Assembly (NCBI RefSeq): GCF_030264275.1
Contig: NZ_CP127165.1
Span: 1,538,001 to 1,602,000 of the forward strand
Reading direction: 5' to 3'
DNA: 64,000 nucleotides
From: Marivivens sp. LCG002
GTDB taxonomy: Bacteria; Pseudomonadota; Alphaproteobacteria; Rhodobacterales; Rhodobacteraceae
Part shown: in pieces, positions 35,586-44,362 of the stretch
Position numbering within the stretch: position 1 is the stretch's first letter
How the letters are laid out: every line of letters begins with the position of its first letter
Notes under the pieces: model-generated
Seen by the model: the letters and a program-made list of their open reading frames with translations, nothing else
The model's database searches: none
What the model was told of the DNA's origin: nothing
Program-made: the position numbers and the translations under genes

Positions 35586-38500
35586 TCTGCTTTGCCCCCT
35601 CTTTGTCATAGAAGACAGGATCAACGATCTTGGCCTTGATGGTTCCGCCGTTCGTGGTGTTGAACTCGATCACCTCGCCCATGCGGTCGGGTCCGTTGTG
35701 CACAAGTCCCATCGCAATGCCGCGCCCGAGGGTCGGCGAGTAATAGGTCGAGGTCACGCGGCCTTGGGTGTTGCGCTGGCCGTTGGCGTTCTTGCCTTGG
35801 GCAATCGCATAGGACCCATCGGGAAGCACCGAGCCATCGAGCGTTTCAAGGCCCACCAGCTTCCAGCGGTTCGGATCGGCCATGTGGCTCCGCTCCTGCG
35901 CCCGTTTGCCGAGGTAGTCCTCTTTCTTCTTGGAGATCGCCCAACCGAGGTTGAGATCCTGCGGGATCACCGTGCCGTCGGTTTCGTCGCCGATCATGAT
36001 GAAGCCTTTTTCGGCGCGCATGACGTGGAGACCTTCGGTGCCGTAGGGCATCACGCCGAACTCCTGACCCGCGCTCCAGAGCGCATCCCAGAAGGCACGA
36101 CCCTGCGAGGCAGGCACCGCGATTTCATAGGACAGCTCGCCCGAGAAAGAGATGCGGTAAACGCGGGCATTGAAGCCGCCAAGAACACCGTCCGCCCACT
36201 GCATGAAGGGCAGCGTTTCCTTGGAGACGTCCATTCCGCCGAGCTTTTCGAGGAGCTGGCGACCTTTGGGGCCGACAACGGCGATCTGGGCGTATTGCTC
36301 GGTCACGTTGGCGGTATAGACCTTCCAGTCCCACCATTCGCACTGGAGCCAGTCTTCCATCCAGCCGTGGATACGGTCAGCGCCGCCTGTGGTGGTGTGG
36401 CAGAGCCAGGTCTCTTCGTCGATGCGGGCAACAACGCCGTCATCCATAAGGAAACCGTTTTCCGAACACATCAGGCCATAGCGGCATTTGCCGACGGGAA
36501 GATTGCTCATCATATTGGTGTAGAGCATGTCGAGGAACTTGCCCGCGTCGGGGCCCTTGACGATGATCTTGCCGAGCGTCGATGCATCGAGAAGACCCAC
36601 GTTGTTGCGGGTGTTCAGGATCTCGCGCTTCACCGCGTCATGCTTGCTCTCGCCGCCACGGGTAAAGGTGTAGGGACGACGCCACTGGCCGACGGGTTCA
36701 TAGACCGCGCCGTTTTCGTCATGCCACCCTTGGATCGGGGTCTTGCGGATCGGCTGGAACAGCTCGTCACGCGCCGCGCCGCCGATGGAGCCCATCGAAA
36801 TGGGGGTATAGGGCGGACGGAACGTGGTGGTGCCGACGTTGGGGATCGCCTCATCCAGAGCCTGAGAAAGGATCGCCAAGCCGTTGATGTTGCTCAACTT
36901 ACCCTGATCTGTTGCCATGCCGATCGTGGTATAGCGCTTGGCGTGTTCGACGCTCTCATAGCCTTCACGGGCAGCAAGCTGGATATCCGAGACCTTTACG
37001 TCGTTCTGGAAGTCGAGCCATGCTTTGGACTTCAGCGCATGACCAGCGCCCTGGGGCATGAGCCAGATCGGAAGAAGCGGCGCTTGGGTCGCGTCCTCGC
37101 CCACGGCAGCTTCGGTCGCGGCGGGCGTGAACCCGGCGACCTGTGCTGCGCTGCGGCCTGCGGTGTAACCATCAACCAGAACTTCGGCGCTGAAGAGATG
37201 GCCGTTGGCGGTGCCTGCGGTGGTGACGAATGCCTCACCGTCTGCGCCCGTCGGTGCACGGGTTGCGTCGGGACGGAACATCGCCTGATCGGCGTCCCAG
37301 TTCAGCTTGCCGCCGCAATGCGACCAGAGGTGCACGACAGGAGACCAGCCGCCTGACATGGCGACCGCATCACAGTCGATCTCGGCCAGAACGGCGCCCT
37401 CGCCCTCTTGGGCACAGATGGCAACGCCGGTGACACGGGCGCGGCCTTTGACCTTGGCGATGCCGCGGCCTTTTTCAACGCGGATACCGCGGGCAATCGC
37501 CTCTTCCATCAGCTCGCCGCCACCTTGCGGACGGGCGTCGATGATGGCGGGAACAACCAGACCCGCATCGACCAGCGCAAGCGCGGTGCGATAGGCATCG
37601 TCGTTGTTGGTGACGACAACGGTGCGGTCACCGACCGATACGCCATAGTTCACCAGATAGTCGCGCATCGCAGCCGCCAGCATGACGCCGGGGATGTCGT
37701 TGCCCGCAAAGGAGAGAGGACGTTCGATGGCACCCGTTGCGGTCACGATCTGCTTGGTGCGGATACGCCACAGACGGTGACGCGGGCCCGCAAGCTTGGG
37801 GTCGTGGTCCGTCAGACGTTCGTAACCAAGGACATAGCCGTGGTCATAGACGCCTGCGCCCATCATCCGCTCGCGCAGGGTGACGTTTTCCATCGCGTCA
37901 AGCTCGGCAAGCGTGTTGTCGATCCACTGCTCGGCGGGCTCGCCGTCGATCATGACACCGTCGACAACGGCGCGGCCGCCCCAATGAGCCTCTTGCTCCA
38001 TGACAAGAACGCGAGCGCCCGAACGACCCGCTTCGAGAGCGGCGGCAAGACCCGCGATCCCGCCGCCGATCACGGCAACGTCGCAATAGAAGTAGAAGTG
38101 CTCGTAGGTATCCGCATCCTTTTCGGTCGGCGCTTTGCCGAGACCTGCGGACTGGCGGATGAAGGGTTCATAGATATGCTTCCAGAACGGACGCGGATGA
38201 ATGAACATCTTGTAGTAGAAACCAGCAGGCAGGAACCGTGCGAAAAGCTGGTTCACGGCGCCGATGTCGAATTCAAGGCTCGGCCAGTGGTTCTGGCTGG
38301 TGGCGGTCAGACCGTCGAACAACTCTTGCGTGGTGACGCGCTGGTTCGGTTCGAACTTGCCGCCCGTGCCGAGGTTCACAAGAGCGTTCGGCTCTTCTGC
38401 ACCCGAAGCGACGATGCCGCGCGGACGGTGGTATTTGAACGAACGGCCGACCATCATCTGGTCGTTGGCCAGAAGAGCCGAGGCGAGGCTGTCGCCCTCG

Positions 38501-38589
38501 TAGCCCTTGAGGCGCTTACCGTTAAAGGTGAAGTCGAGCGGCTTGGTGCTGTCGATCAGACGGCCGCCTTTTGCAAGACGAGTGCTCAT
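35578..38589 (-). CDS. soxA: Sarcosine oxidase subunit alpha
   Basis: Largest subunit (1003 residues) of the enzyme that demethylates sarcosine to glycine, passing the methyl to tetrahydrofolate as 5,10-methylene-THF. Order: an N-terminal 2Fe-2S-like region without cluster function (FTFNGKRLKGYEGDSLASALLAN trimmed motif), a pyridine-nucleotide oxidoreductase domain with VAVIGGGIAGLAAALEAGRS near 170, and a C-terminal GcvT-type folate domain (LLDASTLGKIIVKGPDA, GLHVMRAEKGFIMIGDETDG). ATG at 38589 overlaps the soxD stop by 4 bases (ATGA). Confidence 0.98.
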   Translation of the reverse strand: MSTRLAKGGRLIDSTKPLDFTFNGKRLKGYEGDSLASALLANDQMMVGRSFKYHRPRGIVASGAEEPNALVNLGTGGKFEPNQRVTTQELFDGLTATSQNHWPSLEFDIGAVNQLFARFLPAGFYYKMFIHPRPFWKHIYEPFIRQSAGLGKAPTEKDADTYEHFYFYCDVAVIGGGIAGLAAALEAGRSGARVLVMEQEAHWGGRAVVDGVMIDGEPAEQWIDNTLAELDAMENVTLRERMMGAGVYDHGYVLGYERLTDHDPKLAGPRHRLWRIRTKQIVTATGAIERPLSFAGNDIPGVMLAAAMRDYLVNYGVSVGDRTVVVTNNDDAYRTALALVDAGLVVPAIIDARPQGGGELMEEAIARGIRVEKGRGIAKVKGRARVTGVAICAQEGEGAVLAEIDCDAVAMSGGWSPVVHLWSHCGGKLNWDADQAMFRPDATRAPTGADGEAFVTTAGTANGHLFSAEVLVDGYTAGRSAAQVAGFTPAATEAAVGEDATQAPLLPIWLMPQGAGHALKSKAWLDFQNDVKVSDIQLAAREGYESVEHAKRYTTIGMATDQGKLSNINGLAILSQALDEAIPNVGTTTFRPPYTPISMGSIGGAARDELFQPIRKTPIQGWHDENGAVYEPVGQWRRPYTFTRGGESKHDAVKREILNTRNNVGLLDASTLGKIIVKGPDAGKFLDMLYTNMMSNLPVGKCRYGLMCSENGFLMDDGVVARIDEETWLCHTTTGGADRIHGWMEDWLQCEWWDWKVYTANVTEQYAQIAVVGPKGRQLLEKLGGMDVSKETLPFMQWADGVLGGFNARVYRISFSGELSYEIAVPASQGRAFWDALWSAGQEFGVMPYGTEGLHVMRAEKGFIMIGDETDGTVIPQDLNLGWAISKKKEDYLGKRAQERSHMADPNRWKLVGLETLDGSVLPDGSYAIAQGKNANGQRNTQGRVTSTYYSPTLGRGIAMGLVHNGPDRMGEVIEFNTTNGGTIKAKIVDPVFYDKEGAKQNV

Positions 38590-38915
38590 GAAAAGTTCCC
38601 CCATTTCCAGCCGGGCAGTTTGGCGGAAATCGCGTCTTTGATGTGTTGCGGAGGCTCAGTGCTCTGCGCGGGATAGGTGCCGAAGACTTCGAGCGTGTTG
38701 GTGTGGCGTGCAGCAAGGAACCACTTGCCGCAGCCATAGGCATGGCGCCAGCGCTCGAAATGGATACCCTTCTGGTTTTCGCGCAAGAAGAGATAGCCTT
38801 CGAAGTCGTCGTCGTTCGATCCGGGACCGAAGCGCTTGAGGTGGGCTTCTCCGCCCCCCTGAAGTTCGGTCTCTTCGGCATCGACGCCGCAATATGGGCA
38901 TTGAAGGGTCAGCAT
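38586..38915 (-). CDS. soxD: Sarcosine oxidase subunit delta
   Basis: A 109-residue zinc-binding subunit with MLTLQCPYCGVDAEETE and, later, HAYGCGKWFLAAR; the Cys and His residues form the Zn site that sits between alpha and beta subunits. soxB ends 12 bases upstream and soxA overlaps downstream. Confidence 0.97.
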   Translation of the reverse strand: MLTLQCPYCGVDAEETELQGGGEAHLKRFGPGSNDDDFEGYLFLRENQKGIHFERWRHAYGCGKWFLAARHTNTLEVFGTYPAQSTEPPQHIKDAISAKLPGWKWGNFS

Positions 38916-38927
38916 CTCGTGTTCTCC

Positions 38928-40172
38928 TTAGTGAGCCACGCCCGCAGCGACAGATTCATCGATGAATTTGCCTTCGCGGAAGCGATACATGTGGAATTCT
39001 TCGGCCAGCGGCGAATGCCCTTTGGCCATGAGCTCGGCCATCGCCCAGCCCGAGCCGGGGATCGCCTTGAAGCCGCCCGTGCCCCAACCGCAGTTGACGA
39101 AGATACCGTCGACGGGGGTTTTGGAGATGATGGGCGAGCGGTCGCCGGTCATGTCAACGATCCCGCCCCACTGACGCAACATCTTGAGACGGCTGATGAT
39201 CGGGAAGGTTTCGTTGAGCGCGCGGACGGTTTCCTCGATGTGGTGGAACGAGCCGCGCTGGGTGTAGTTGTTGAAAGCGTCGGTGCCGCCGCCGATGACC
39301 ATTTCGCCCTTGTCGGACTGGGACATATAGCCGTGCACGGTGTTCGCCATGACGACCACATCCATGCAAGGCTTGATCGGCTCGGACACAAGCGCCTGAA
39401 GCGCGACGGATTCGATCGGGAGACGGAAGCCCGCCATTTCGGCCAGAACCGAAGTGTGACCTGCAACGACGATGCCGAGCTTGTCACAATCGATGTCGCC
39501 CTTGGTCGTGGAGACGCCGACGACCTTGCCGCCTTCGGTGCGCACGCCCGTGACTTCGCATTTCTGGATCACGTCCATGCCCATGTCGGAGCAAGCACGG
39601 GCATAGCCCCAAGCCACCGCATCGTGACGGGCCGTGCCGCCGCGTTTCTGCAACAGACCGCCCAGAACGGGATAGCGCGGACCATCGAGGTTGATGATCG
39701 GAACGAGTTCCTTGACCTGCTGGGGGCTGATGAATTCGGTCGCCACGCCCTGAAGCGCGTTGGCGTGGGCGGTGCGCTGGTAGCCGCGCACTTCGTGCTC
39801 GGTCTGCGCCAACATGATAAGGCCACGCGGGCTGAACATCACGTTGTAGTTCAGGTCCTGCGACATCGTCTCGTAAAGGCTACGTGCCTTTTCGTAGATC
39901 GCGGCCGACGGGTCCTGAAGATAGTTCGAACGGATGATCGTCGTGTTACGACCCGTGTTGCCGCCGCCGAGCCATCCTTTTTCGATGATGGCGACATTGG
40001 TGATGCCGAAATTCTTGCCGAGGTAATAGGCGGTCGCGAGACCGTGGCCGCCTGCCCCGACGATGATGGCATCATATTTCTTCTTGGGCTGGGGCGCACG
40101 CCAAGCGCGCTCCCACCCTGTGTGATAGCGAAGAGCCTCACGGGCAATCGCGAAAACGGAATAGCGTCTCAT
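38928..40172 (-). CDS. soxB: Sarcosine oxidase subunit beta
   Basis: FAD-dependent catalytic subunit of 414 residues. A GxGxxG-type site DAIIVGAGGHGLATAYYLG lies at about 34-52, followed by GGGNTGRNTTIIRSNYL. The His of TARHDAVAWGY (about 183) corresponds to the residue that links FMN covalently in this family (from knowledge, aligned by eye). Oxidises sarcosine, with electrons passed to the FMN shared with alpha. First gene of soxBDAG; two palindromes lie about 90-115 bases upstream. Confidence 0.97.
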   Translation of the reverse strand: MRRYSVFAIAREALRYHTGWERAWRAPQPKKKYDAIIVGAGGHGLATAYYLGKNFGITNVAIIEKGWLGGGNTGRNTTIIRSNYLQDPSAAIYEKARSLYETMSQDLNYNVMFSPRGLIMLAQTEHEVRGYQRTAHANALQGVATEFISPQQVKELVPIINLDGPRYPVLGGLLQKRGGTARHDAVAWGYARACSDMGMDVIQKCEVTGVRTEGGKVVGVSTTKGDIDCDKLGIVVAGHTSVLAEMAGFRLPIESVALQALVSEPIKPCMDVVVMANTVHGYMSQSDKGEMVIGGGTDAFNNYTQRGSFHHIEETVRALNETFPIISRLKMLRQWGGIVDMTGDRSPIISKTPVDGIFVNCGWGTGGFKAIPGSGWAMAELMAKGHSPLAEEFHMYRFREGKFIDESVAAGVAH

Positions 40173-40259
40173 TGTCCCCGAATCCCTCTAGTTCAGTGTT
40201 CCGGACTTGCTCCTCTCCTAACTGGACTTTTGTGCGTTAACAAAGGGGGCTACCAGCGC

Positions 40260-40287
40260 CACAATTGTGTAAAAACACGACATGTCG
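40260..40287. promoter_or_regulatory. Paired palindromes upstream of soxBDAG
   Basis: CACAATTGTG (40260-40269) and CGACATGTCG (40278-40287) are perfect 10-bp palindromes with centres 18 bases apart; GTGT-AAAA-ACAC overlaps between them. They lie 88-115 bases upstream of soxB and 110-140 upstream of ccmI. Confidence 0.4.
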
Positions 40288-40349
40288 CATGCGGCGTTTT
40301 TGCGCAAACACAGAGGTTTGAGAGCCACCCGACCACCAAGGACTTTCCC

Positions 40350-40373
40350 ATGGGCACTTTGATCGTTACTTAG
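40350..40373 (+). CDS. Possible 7-codon leader ORF before ccmI
   Basis: ATG-GGC-ACT-TTG-ATC-GTT-ACT-TAG encodes MGTLIVT, preceded by AAGGAC at 7 bases, and ends 25 bases before the ccmI ATG. It may be a leader peptide or chance. Confidence 0.3.
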   Translation: MGTLIVT

Positions 40374-40398
40374 GCCCAAGCGAAACGCGGGAGGCGAT

Positions 40399-41625
40399 AT
40401 GTTTTTCTGGATTATCTCGATGTCTTTGGCCGTCATTGCGACGGTGTCGTTGCTGTTGCCCCTGTTCCGCAACACAAGGACCGCCGCGACCGAAGATGCC
40501 GTGAGCGAGGTGGACATCTATCGCGAGCAACTTGCCGAAGTGGAACGCGACCTGGAACGCGGCGTTCTCGACACCGCAGAGGCCGAGCGCACCCGCACGG
40601 AAATCGCGCGCCGTCTTCTGGCCGCCGACAAGGCAGGCTCCCAACAGACAGGGGATGCGCCGCTCCTTGCAAGCCGCATGACCTCTGCCCTCTTCGGCGT
40701 TGTTGTTGTTGCACTTTCTGCCGGTCTTTATCTCTATGTCGGTGCTCCGGGGGCACAGGACCTGCCGCTCAAGGCGCGCATCGCTGCGGGGGATGACATC
40801 CGCGCGAACCGTATGAGCCAGGCAGAAGCAGAAGAGCTTGCCCAAGCCATGCCGCGCCCCGAAATCGACGCCCCTGCGGATTATCTCGAGATGGTCCAGC
40901 AGCTCCGCGATATCGTCCCGACCCGCCCCGATGATCAGGCAGGCTGGAGGCTTCTTGCCCGTCACGAAGCGGCTTTGACCAATTACGCGGCGGCTGCAGC
41001 GGCGCAGGCCCATCTTGTCGATCTTGTCGGCGCACAGGTCCAGATCACCGATCTCGAGCGGCTTGCCGATTATATGGTTGCGGCAACGGCGGGACTTGTC
41101 ACACCCGAAGCCGAAGCGGTCTCGCGCCAAATTCTCGAACGCGATACCGACAATATCGCCGCGCGCTATTACCTCGGGCTGCTTTATGCGCAAACCGACC
41201 GCCCCGACGTGGCCTTCCGCCTTTGGAAACAGGTCATCGACAACGGAACTCCCGAGCAAATCCACGTCGAACTTGCCAAAGGCCAGATCGAGGATGCCGC
41301 ATGGCGTGCAGGCGTTGAATACGAGCTGCCCCGCACCGCCGCCCTCCCCGGACCCACGGCCGACCAGATCGAGGATGCAGCCAATATGTCCGCCGAAGAT
41401 CAGGGCAACATGATCCAAGGCATGGTCGGCCGCCTCATGGACCGTCTGGCGAATGAAGGCGGCACGCCCGAGGAATGGGCCCGTCTGATCAATGCTTTGG
41501 GGGTTATTGGCGACACCGATCGCGCGCTCGCGATCTGGACCGAGGCCCAAGGCGTCTTTGCGGGCAACACCGAAGCGCTCACCCAAATCCGCGCCGCCGC
41601 GCAATCCGCAGGGGTGGCACAGTGA
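40399..41625 (+). CDS. ccmI: Cytochrome c biogenesis protein CcmI (CycH)
   Basis: Apocytochrome c chaperone of the CcmFHI ligation complex. The 408-residue protein has two N-terminal membrane helices ([20 protein letters not shown] and near 95, [16 protein letters not shown]) separated by a Leu-zipper-like cytoplasmic loop ([23 protein letters not shown] trimmed), then a TPR-rich periplasmic part ([33 protein letters not shown]). Start has GGGAGGCG. The rest of the ccm genes seen here are 20 kb away. Its stop overlaps the GTG of ruvX. Confidence 0.95.
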   Translation: MFFWIISMSLAVIATVSLLLPLFRNTRTAATEDAVSEVDIYREQLAEVERDLERGVLDTAEAERTRTEIARRLLAADKAGSQQTGDAPLLASRMTSALFGVVVVALSAGLYLYVGAPGAQDLPLKARIAAGDDIRANRMSQAEAEELAQAMPRPEIDAPADYLEMVQQLRDIVPTRPDDQAGWRLLARHEAALTNYAAAAAAQAHLVDLVGAQVQITDLERLADYMVAATAGLVTPEAEAVSRQILERDTDNIAARYYLGLLYAQTDRPDVAFRLWKQVIDNGTPEQIHVELAKGQIEDAAWRAGVEYELPRTAALPGPTADQIEDAANMSAEDQGNMIQGMVGRLMDRLANEGGTPEEWARLINALGVIGDTDRALAIWTEAQGVFAGNTEALTQIRAAAQSAGVAQ

Positions 41626-42098
41626 TCCTCGAAGACACCGCCGAATTTGCGGCCAGCCTGAAACCGATGCGCGCGATTTGCGGTCTCGATCTCGGGACCG
41701 TCACCATCGGCGTGGCGGTTTCGGACAATTTCCGAAATGTCGCGAGCCCGCTTGAAACCATCAAACGCAAGAAATTCACCACCGATGCCGAAGCGCTTCT
41801 TGCCATCATCAAAAAGCGCGAGCTGGCGGGGATCGTCCTTGGCCTGCCCAAGAATATGGACGGCAGCGAAGGCCCCCGCGCCCAATCCACCCGCGCCTTT
41901 GCGCGCAACCTGACCAAACTCACCGATGTGCCGATCACCTATTGGGACGAACGTCTCTCTACCGTGGCAGCGGAACGGGCGCTACTGGAGGCGGATACGT
42001 CTCGAAAGCGTCGCGATGAGGTGATCGACCATGTGGCGGCAGGGTTTATCCTTCAGGGGCTGCTGGACAGACTGGCATTCATGGGACGGGCGGAATGA
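41622..42098 (+). CDS. ruvX: Putative pre-16S rRNA nuclease / Holliday-junction resolvase RuvX (YqgF)
   Basis: A 158-residue RNase H-fold nuclease. Motifs: [15 protein letters not shown] (first Asp), [34 protein letters not shown] (Glu) and [19 protein letters not shown] (last Asp). Start is GTG at 41622, overlapping the ccmI TGA (GTGA). The DUF1289 gene overlaps its end by 4 bases, so the three are coupled. Confidence 0.95.
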   Translation: MILEDTAEFAASLKPMRAICGLDLGTVTIGVAVSDNFRNVASPLETIKRKKFTTDAEALLAIIKKRELAGIVLGLPKNMDGSEGPRAQSTRAFARNLTKLTDVPITYWDERLSTVAAERALLEADTSRKRRDEVIDHVAAGFILQGLLDRLAFMGRAE

Positions 42099-42346
42099 GC
42101 GCACCTGAAAACACCGACAACATCTGGAAGCGGGCCGAGATTGAAAGCCCCTGCGTCAAGGTCTGCGTTGTCCATCCCGAAGAGCGCATCTGCATCGGCT
42201 GTCTGCGCACGCTTGACGAGATCGGCGGCTGGTCCCGTATGACACCCGAAGCGCGCAAAGCCGTGATGGCAGAGCTTCCCTCTCGCAAAGGACGCGTCGC
42301 CAAACGGCGCGGAGGCCGCGCCGCTCGGCTTGAACGGGATCAATAA
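42095..42346 (+). CDS. DUF1289 small cysteine-rich protein
   Basis: An 83-residue protein with [20 protein letters not shown] then RTLDEIGGW, the DUF1289 pattern of four Cys that could hold a metal or Fe-S cluster. The Arg/Lys-rich tail ([20 protein letters not shown]) suggests contact with nucleic acid. Function unknown. It overlaps ruvX by 4 bases and its 3' end overlaps the convergent TauE gene by 7 bases. Confidence 0.92.
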   Translation: MSAPENTDNIWKRAEIESPCVKVCVVHPEERICIGCLRTLDEIGGWSRMTPEARKAVMAELPSRKGRVAKRRGGRAARLERDQ

Positions 42347-43164
42347 CCCAAAGCTTTCCGAAGCATATTGAGCGCCACTAGGATCAGGAACAGACCGAAC
42401 ACCCGCTTGAGTCGCTTTGCATCGGTCTTGTGGGCGAGGGTCGCGCCCATCGGCGCTGTGATGAGCGTCATGGCGATGACAAGCCCAAAGGCCACGAGGT
42501 TGACCGCCCCGATGGTAAAGGGCGGCTTGGAGGCGGGATCGACATCGGTCAGCAAGAACCCCGCAACGGAGGGCACGGCGATGATCACGCCAAAGCCTGC
42601 TGCAGTCGCAACCGCGCGATGGATCGGCACGTTGAAGAGCGTCATGGTCGGCACCCCGAAGGAGCCGCCACCGATCCCCATCAGAACCGACAGGAACCCG
42701 ATGACGGGCGAGCCGGCAAGCGCCTTGGCCCCGCGCGGCATCGCATTGCCGAGACGCCATTCGGATTTGCCGAAGGTCATGTAGAGGCCGATGACCACGG
42801 CAAGCACGCCGAAGATCATCTGGAGTTGTTGCGAGCGTAGCGAAGCCGCCGTCAACATCCCGATCACGGCACCGATCGCGATCCCCGGCGCCCAGCCCTT
42901 GAGAATTTCCCAATCCACGGCGCCCTTTTTGTTGTGCGAAAGCACCGAGCGGATCGAGGTGACGATGATGGTCGCAAGCGAGGTCGCAAGACAGACCTGC
43001 ATCAGATCGGCCCCGCCATAGCCCAAGGTCGTAAAGGCGTAAAAGAACGCAGGAACGAGCACGATCCCGCCGCCGACCCCGAGCAAACCCGCAAGAACGC
43101 CTGCAAAAGCACCGATCACGACGAGCACCGCCGCCATCGCAAACAACAATCCCATATCGCCCAT
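42340..43164 (-). CDS. TauE/SafE-family membrane transporter
   Basis: A 274-residue protein of about eight membrane helices with the two family repeats (VIGAFAGVLAGLLGVGGGIVL trimmed, and IGFLSVLMGIGGGSFGVP). The family exports sulfite, sulfoacetate or other organosulfonates, but members are diverse and the substrate here cannot be read from sequence. It is a single gene between DUF1289 and dusA. Confidence 0.93.
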   Translation of the reverse strand: MGDMGLLFAMAAVLVVIGAFAGVLAGLLGVGGGIVLVPAFFYAFTTLGYGGADLMQVCLATSLATIIVTSIRSVLSHNKKGAVDWEILKGWAPGIAIGAVIGMLTAASLRSQQLQMIFGVLAVVIGLYMTFGKSEWRLGNAMPRGAKALAGSPVIGFLSVLMGIGGGSFGVPTMTLFNVPIHRAVATAAGFGVIIAVPSVAGFLLTDVDPASKPPFTIGAVNLVAFGLVIAMTLITAPMGATLAHKTDAKRLKRVFGLFLILVALNMLRKALGY

Positions 43165-43225
43165 TACGGCCTCCCTTTCGCGCAGTTGCGCTTTTGTGAC
43201 GGCTTAGGCGCGCGGCTGCAAGCGA

Positions 43226-44245
43226 TCAGAGTGCATCCGTGACCGAGGACAGGGCCTTGAGCACCGTTTCCGGCCCTGCTCCATCCTTGTGCGCCTCTTG
43301 CGAGAGGATGCGTCGCCAGCCCCGCGCCCCGCTGCGGCCTGCAAAAGCCCCAAGCATATGTCGGGTGATCTGGTTCAACCGCCCACCGTTGACAAGGTGC
43401 GCTTCGATATAAGGAAGCATCTGGCGCACGGCCTCTTCTGCGGTCGGCCCCTCAGAGCCGCCGTAAATGCGCGCATCGGCGTCGCACAGGATATCCGCAG
43501 GCTGATGATAGGCGGCCCGCCCGATCATCACCCCGTCCAGCCCCGAAGCAAGAAGTTCGACCGCGTGATCAAGGGTCGCGATCCCGCCGTTGATCGAGAT
43601 ATGAAGATTTGGGTAAGCGGCCTTCATGCGTTTGACGAGGTCGTAATCTAGCGGCGGAATATCCCTGTTTTCCTTGGGGCTGAGCCCTTCGAGCCATGCT
43701 TTTCGGGCGTGGATCGTAAAGCGCCGCACACCTGCCGCGCTCACCTTTTCGAGAAAATCGGGAAGCACCTCTTCGGGGTTCTGCTCGTCCACACCAATAC
43801 GGCATTTGACGGTCACTTCGACGTTGGAGGCCCCGATCATCGCGGCGACACACTCGGCCACAAGGTCGGGCGACTTCATCAGAACCGCGCCAAAGGCCCC
43901 CGACTGCACGCGGTCAGAGGGGCAGCCGACATTGAGGTTCACCTCGTCATAGCCATACCCGCAGGAAATCCGCGTCGCCTCGGCCAACTCTTTGGGGTCA
44001 GACCCTCCGATCTGAAGCGCGACGGGGTGCTCTTCGGGGCTATAGGCGAGCAGACGTTCGTGTTCCCCCCGCACAATCGCGGGCGCTGTCACCATTTCGG
44101 TGTAAAGTAGCGTCTCGCGGCTCATCAAGCGGTGGAAATACCGACAATGGCGATCCGTCCAATCCATCATCGGCGCAACCGAAAGCCGCGCCGCCCGCGT
44201 CGTTGCGGGGCTCTGGGGGTTCTGGATCGGGGGTGTGTCGAGCAT
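43226..44245 (-). CDS. dusA: tRNA-dihydrouridine(20/20a) synthase
   Basis: FMN enzyme reducing uridine in the tRNA D-loop. Signatures: LSVAPMMDWTDRHCRYFHRL at the FMN barrel start, EVNLNVGCPSDRVQSGAFGA with the catalytic Cys, VKCRIGVDEQ, and ISINGGIATL plus GVMIGRAAYHQP. The DusA-specific C-terminus (MLGAFAGRSGARGWRRILS) is present. I use the ATG at 44245 (MLDTPPIQNPQSP); a TTG at 44266 in the same frame is possible. Confidence 0.95.
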   Translation of the reverse strand: MLDTPPIQNPQSPATTRAARLSVAPMMDWTDRHCRYFHRLMSRETLLYTEMVTAPAIVRGEHERLLAYSPEEHPVALQIGGSDPKELAEATRISCGYGYDEVNLNVGCPSDRVQSGAFGAVLMKSPDLVAECVAAMIGASNVEVTVKCRIGVDEQNPEEVLPDFLEKVSAAGVRRFTIHARKAWLEGLSPKENRDIPPLDYDLVKRMKAAYPNLHISINGGIATLDHAVELLASGLDGVMIGRAAYHQPADILCDADARIYGGSEGPTAEEAVRQMLPYIEAHLVNGGRLNQITRHMLGAFAGRSGARGWRRILSQEAHKDGAGPETVLKALSSVTDAL

Positions 44246-44326
44246 CCGCAGCAGCGTCCTGTCCAAGTGGGATCAAAGCGCTTTCTTAGGGGCAAAGGAG
44301 ATGTTTTTCCAGCCCCGTCGGATTAA

Positions 44327-44354
44327 GGGTGCGCAAGGTTTTCCCTGCGCACCC
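44327..44354 (-). terminator. Probable terminator of metY
   Basis: GGGTGCGCA and TGCGCACCC pair as a 9-bp stem around AGGTTTTCCC, 9 bases after the metY stop, read on the minus strand into TTAATCC. Confidence 0.7.
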
Positions 44355-44362
44355 CAAAGTCT

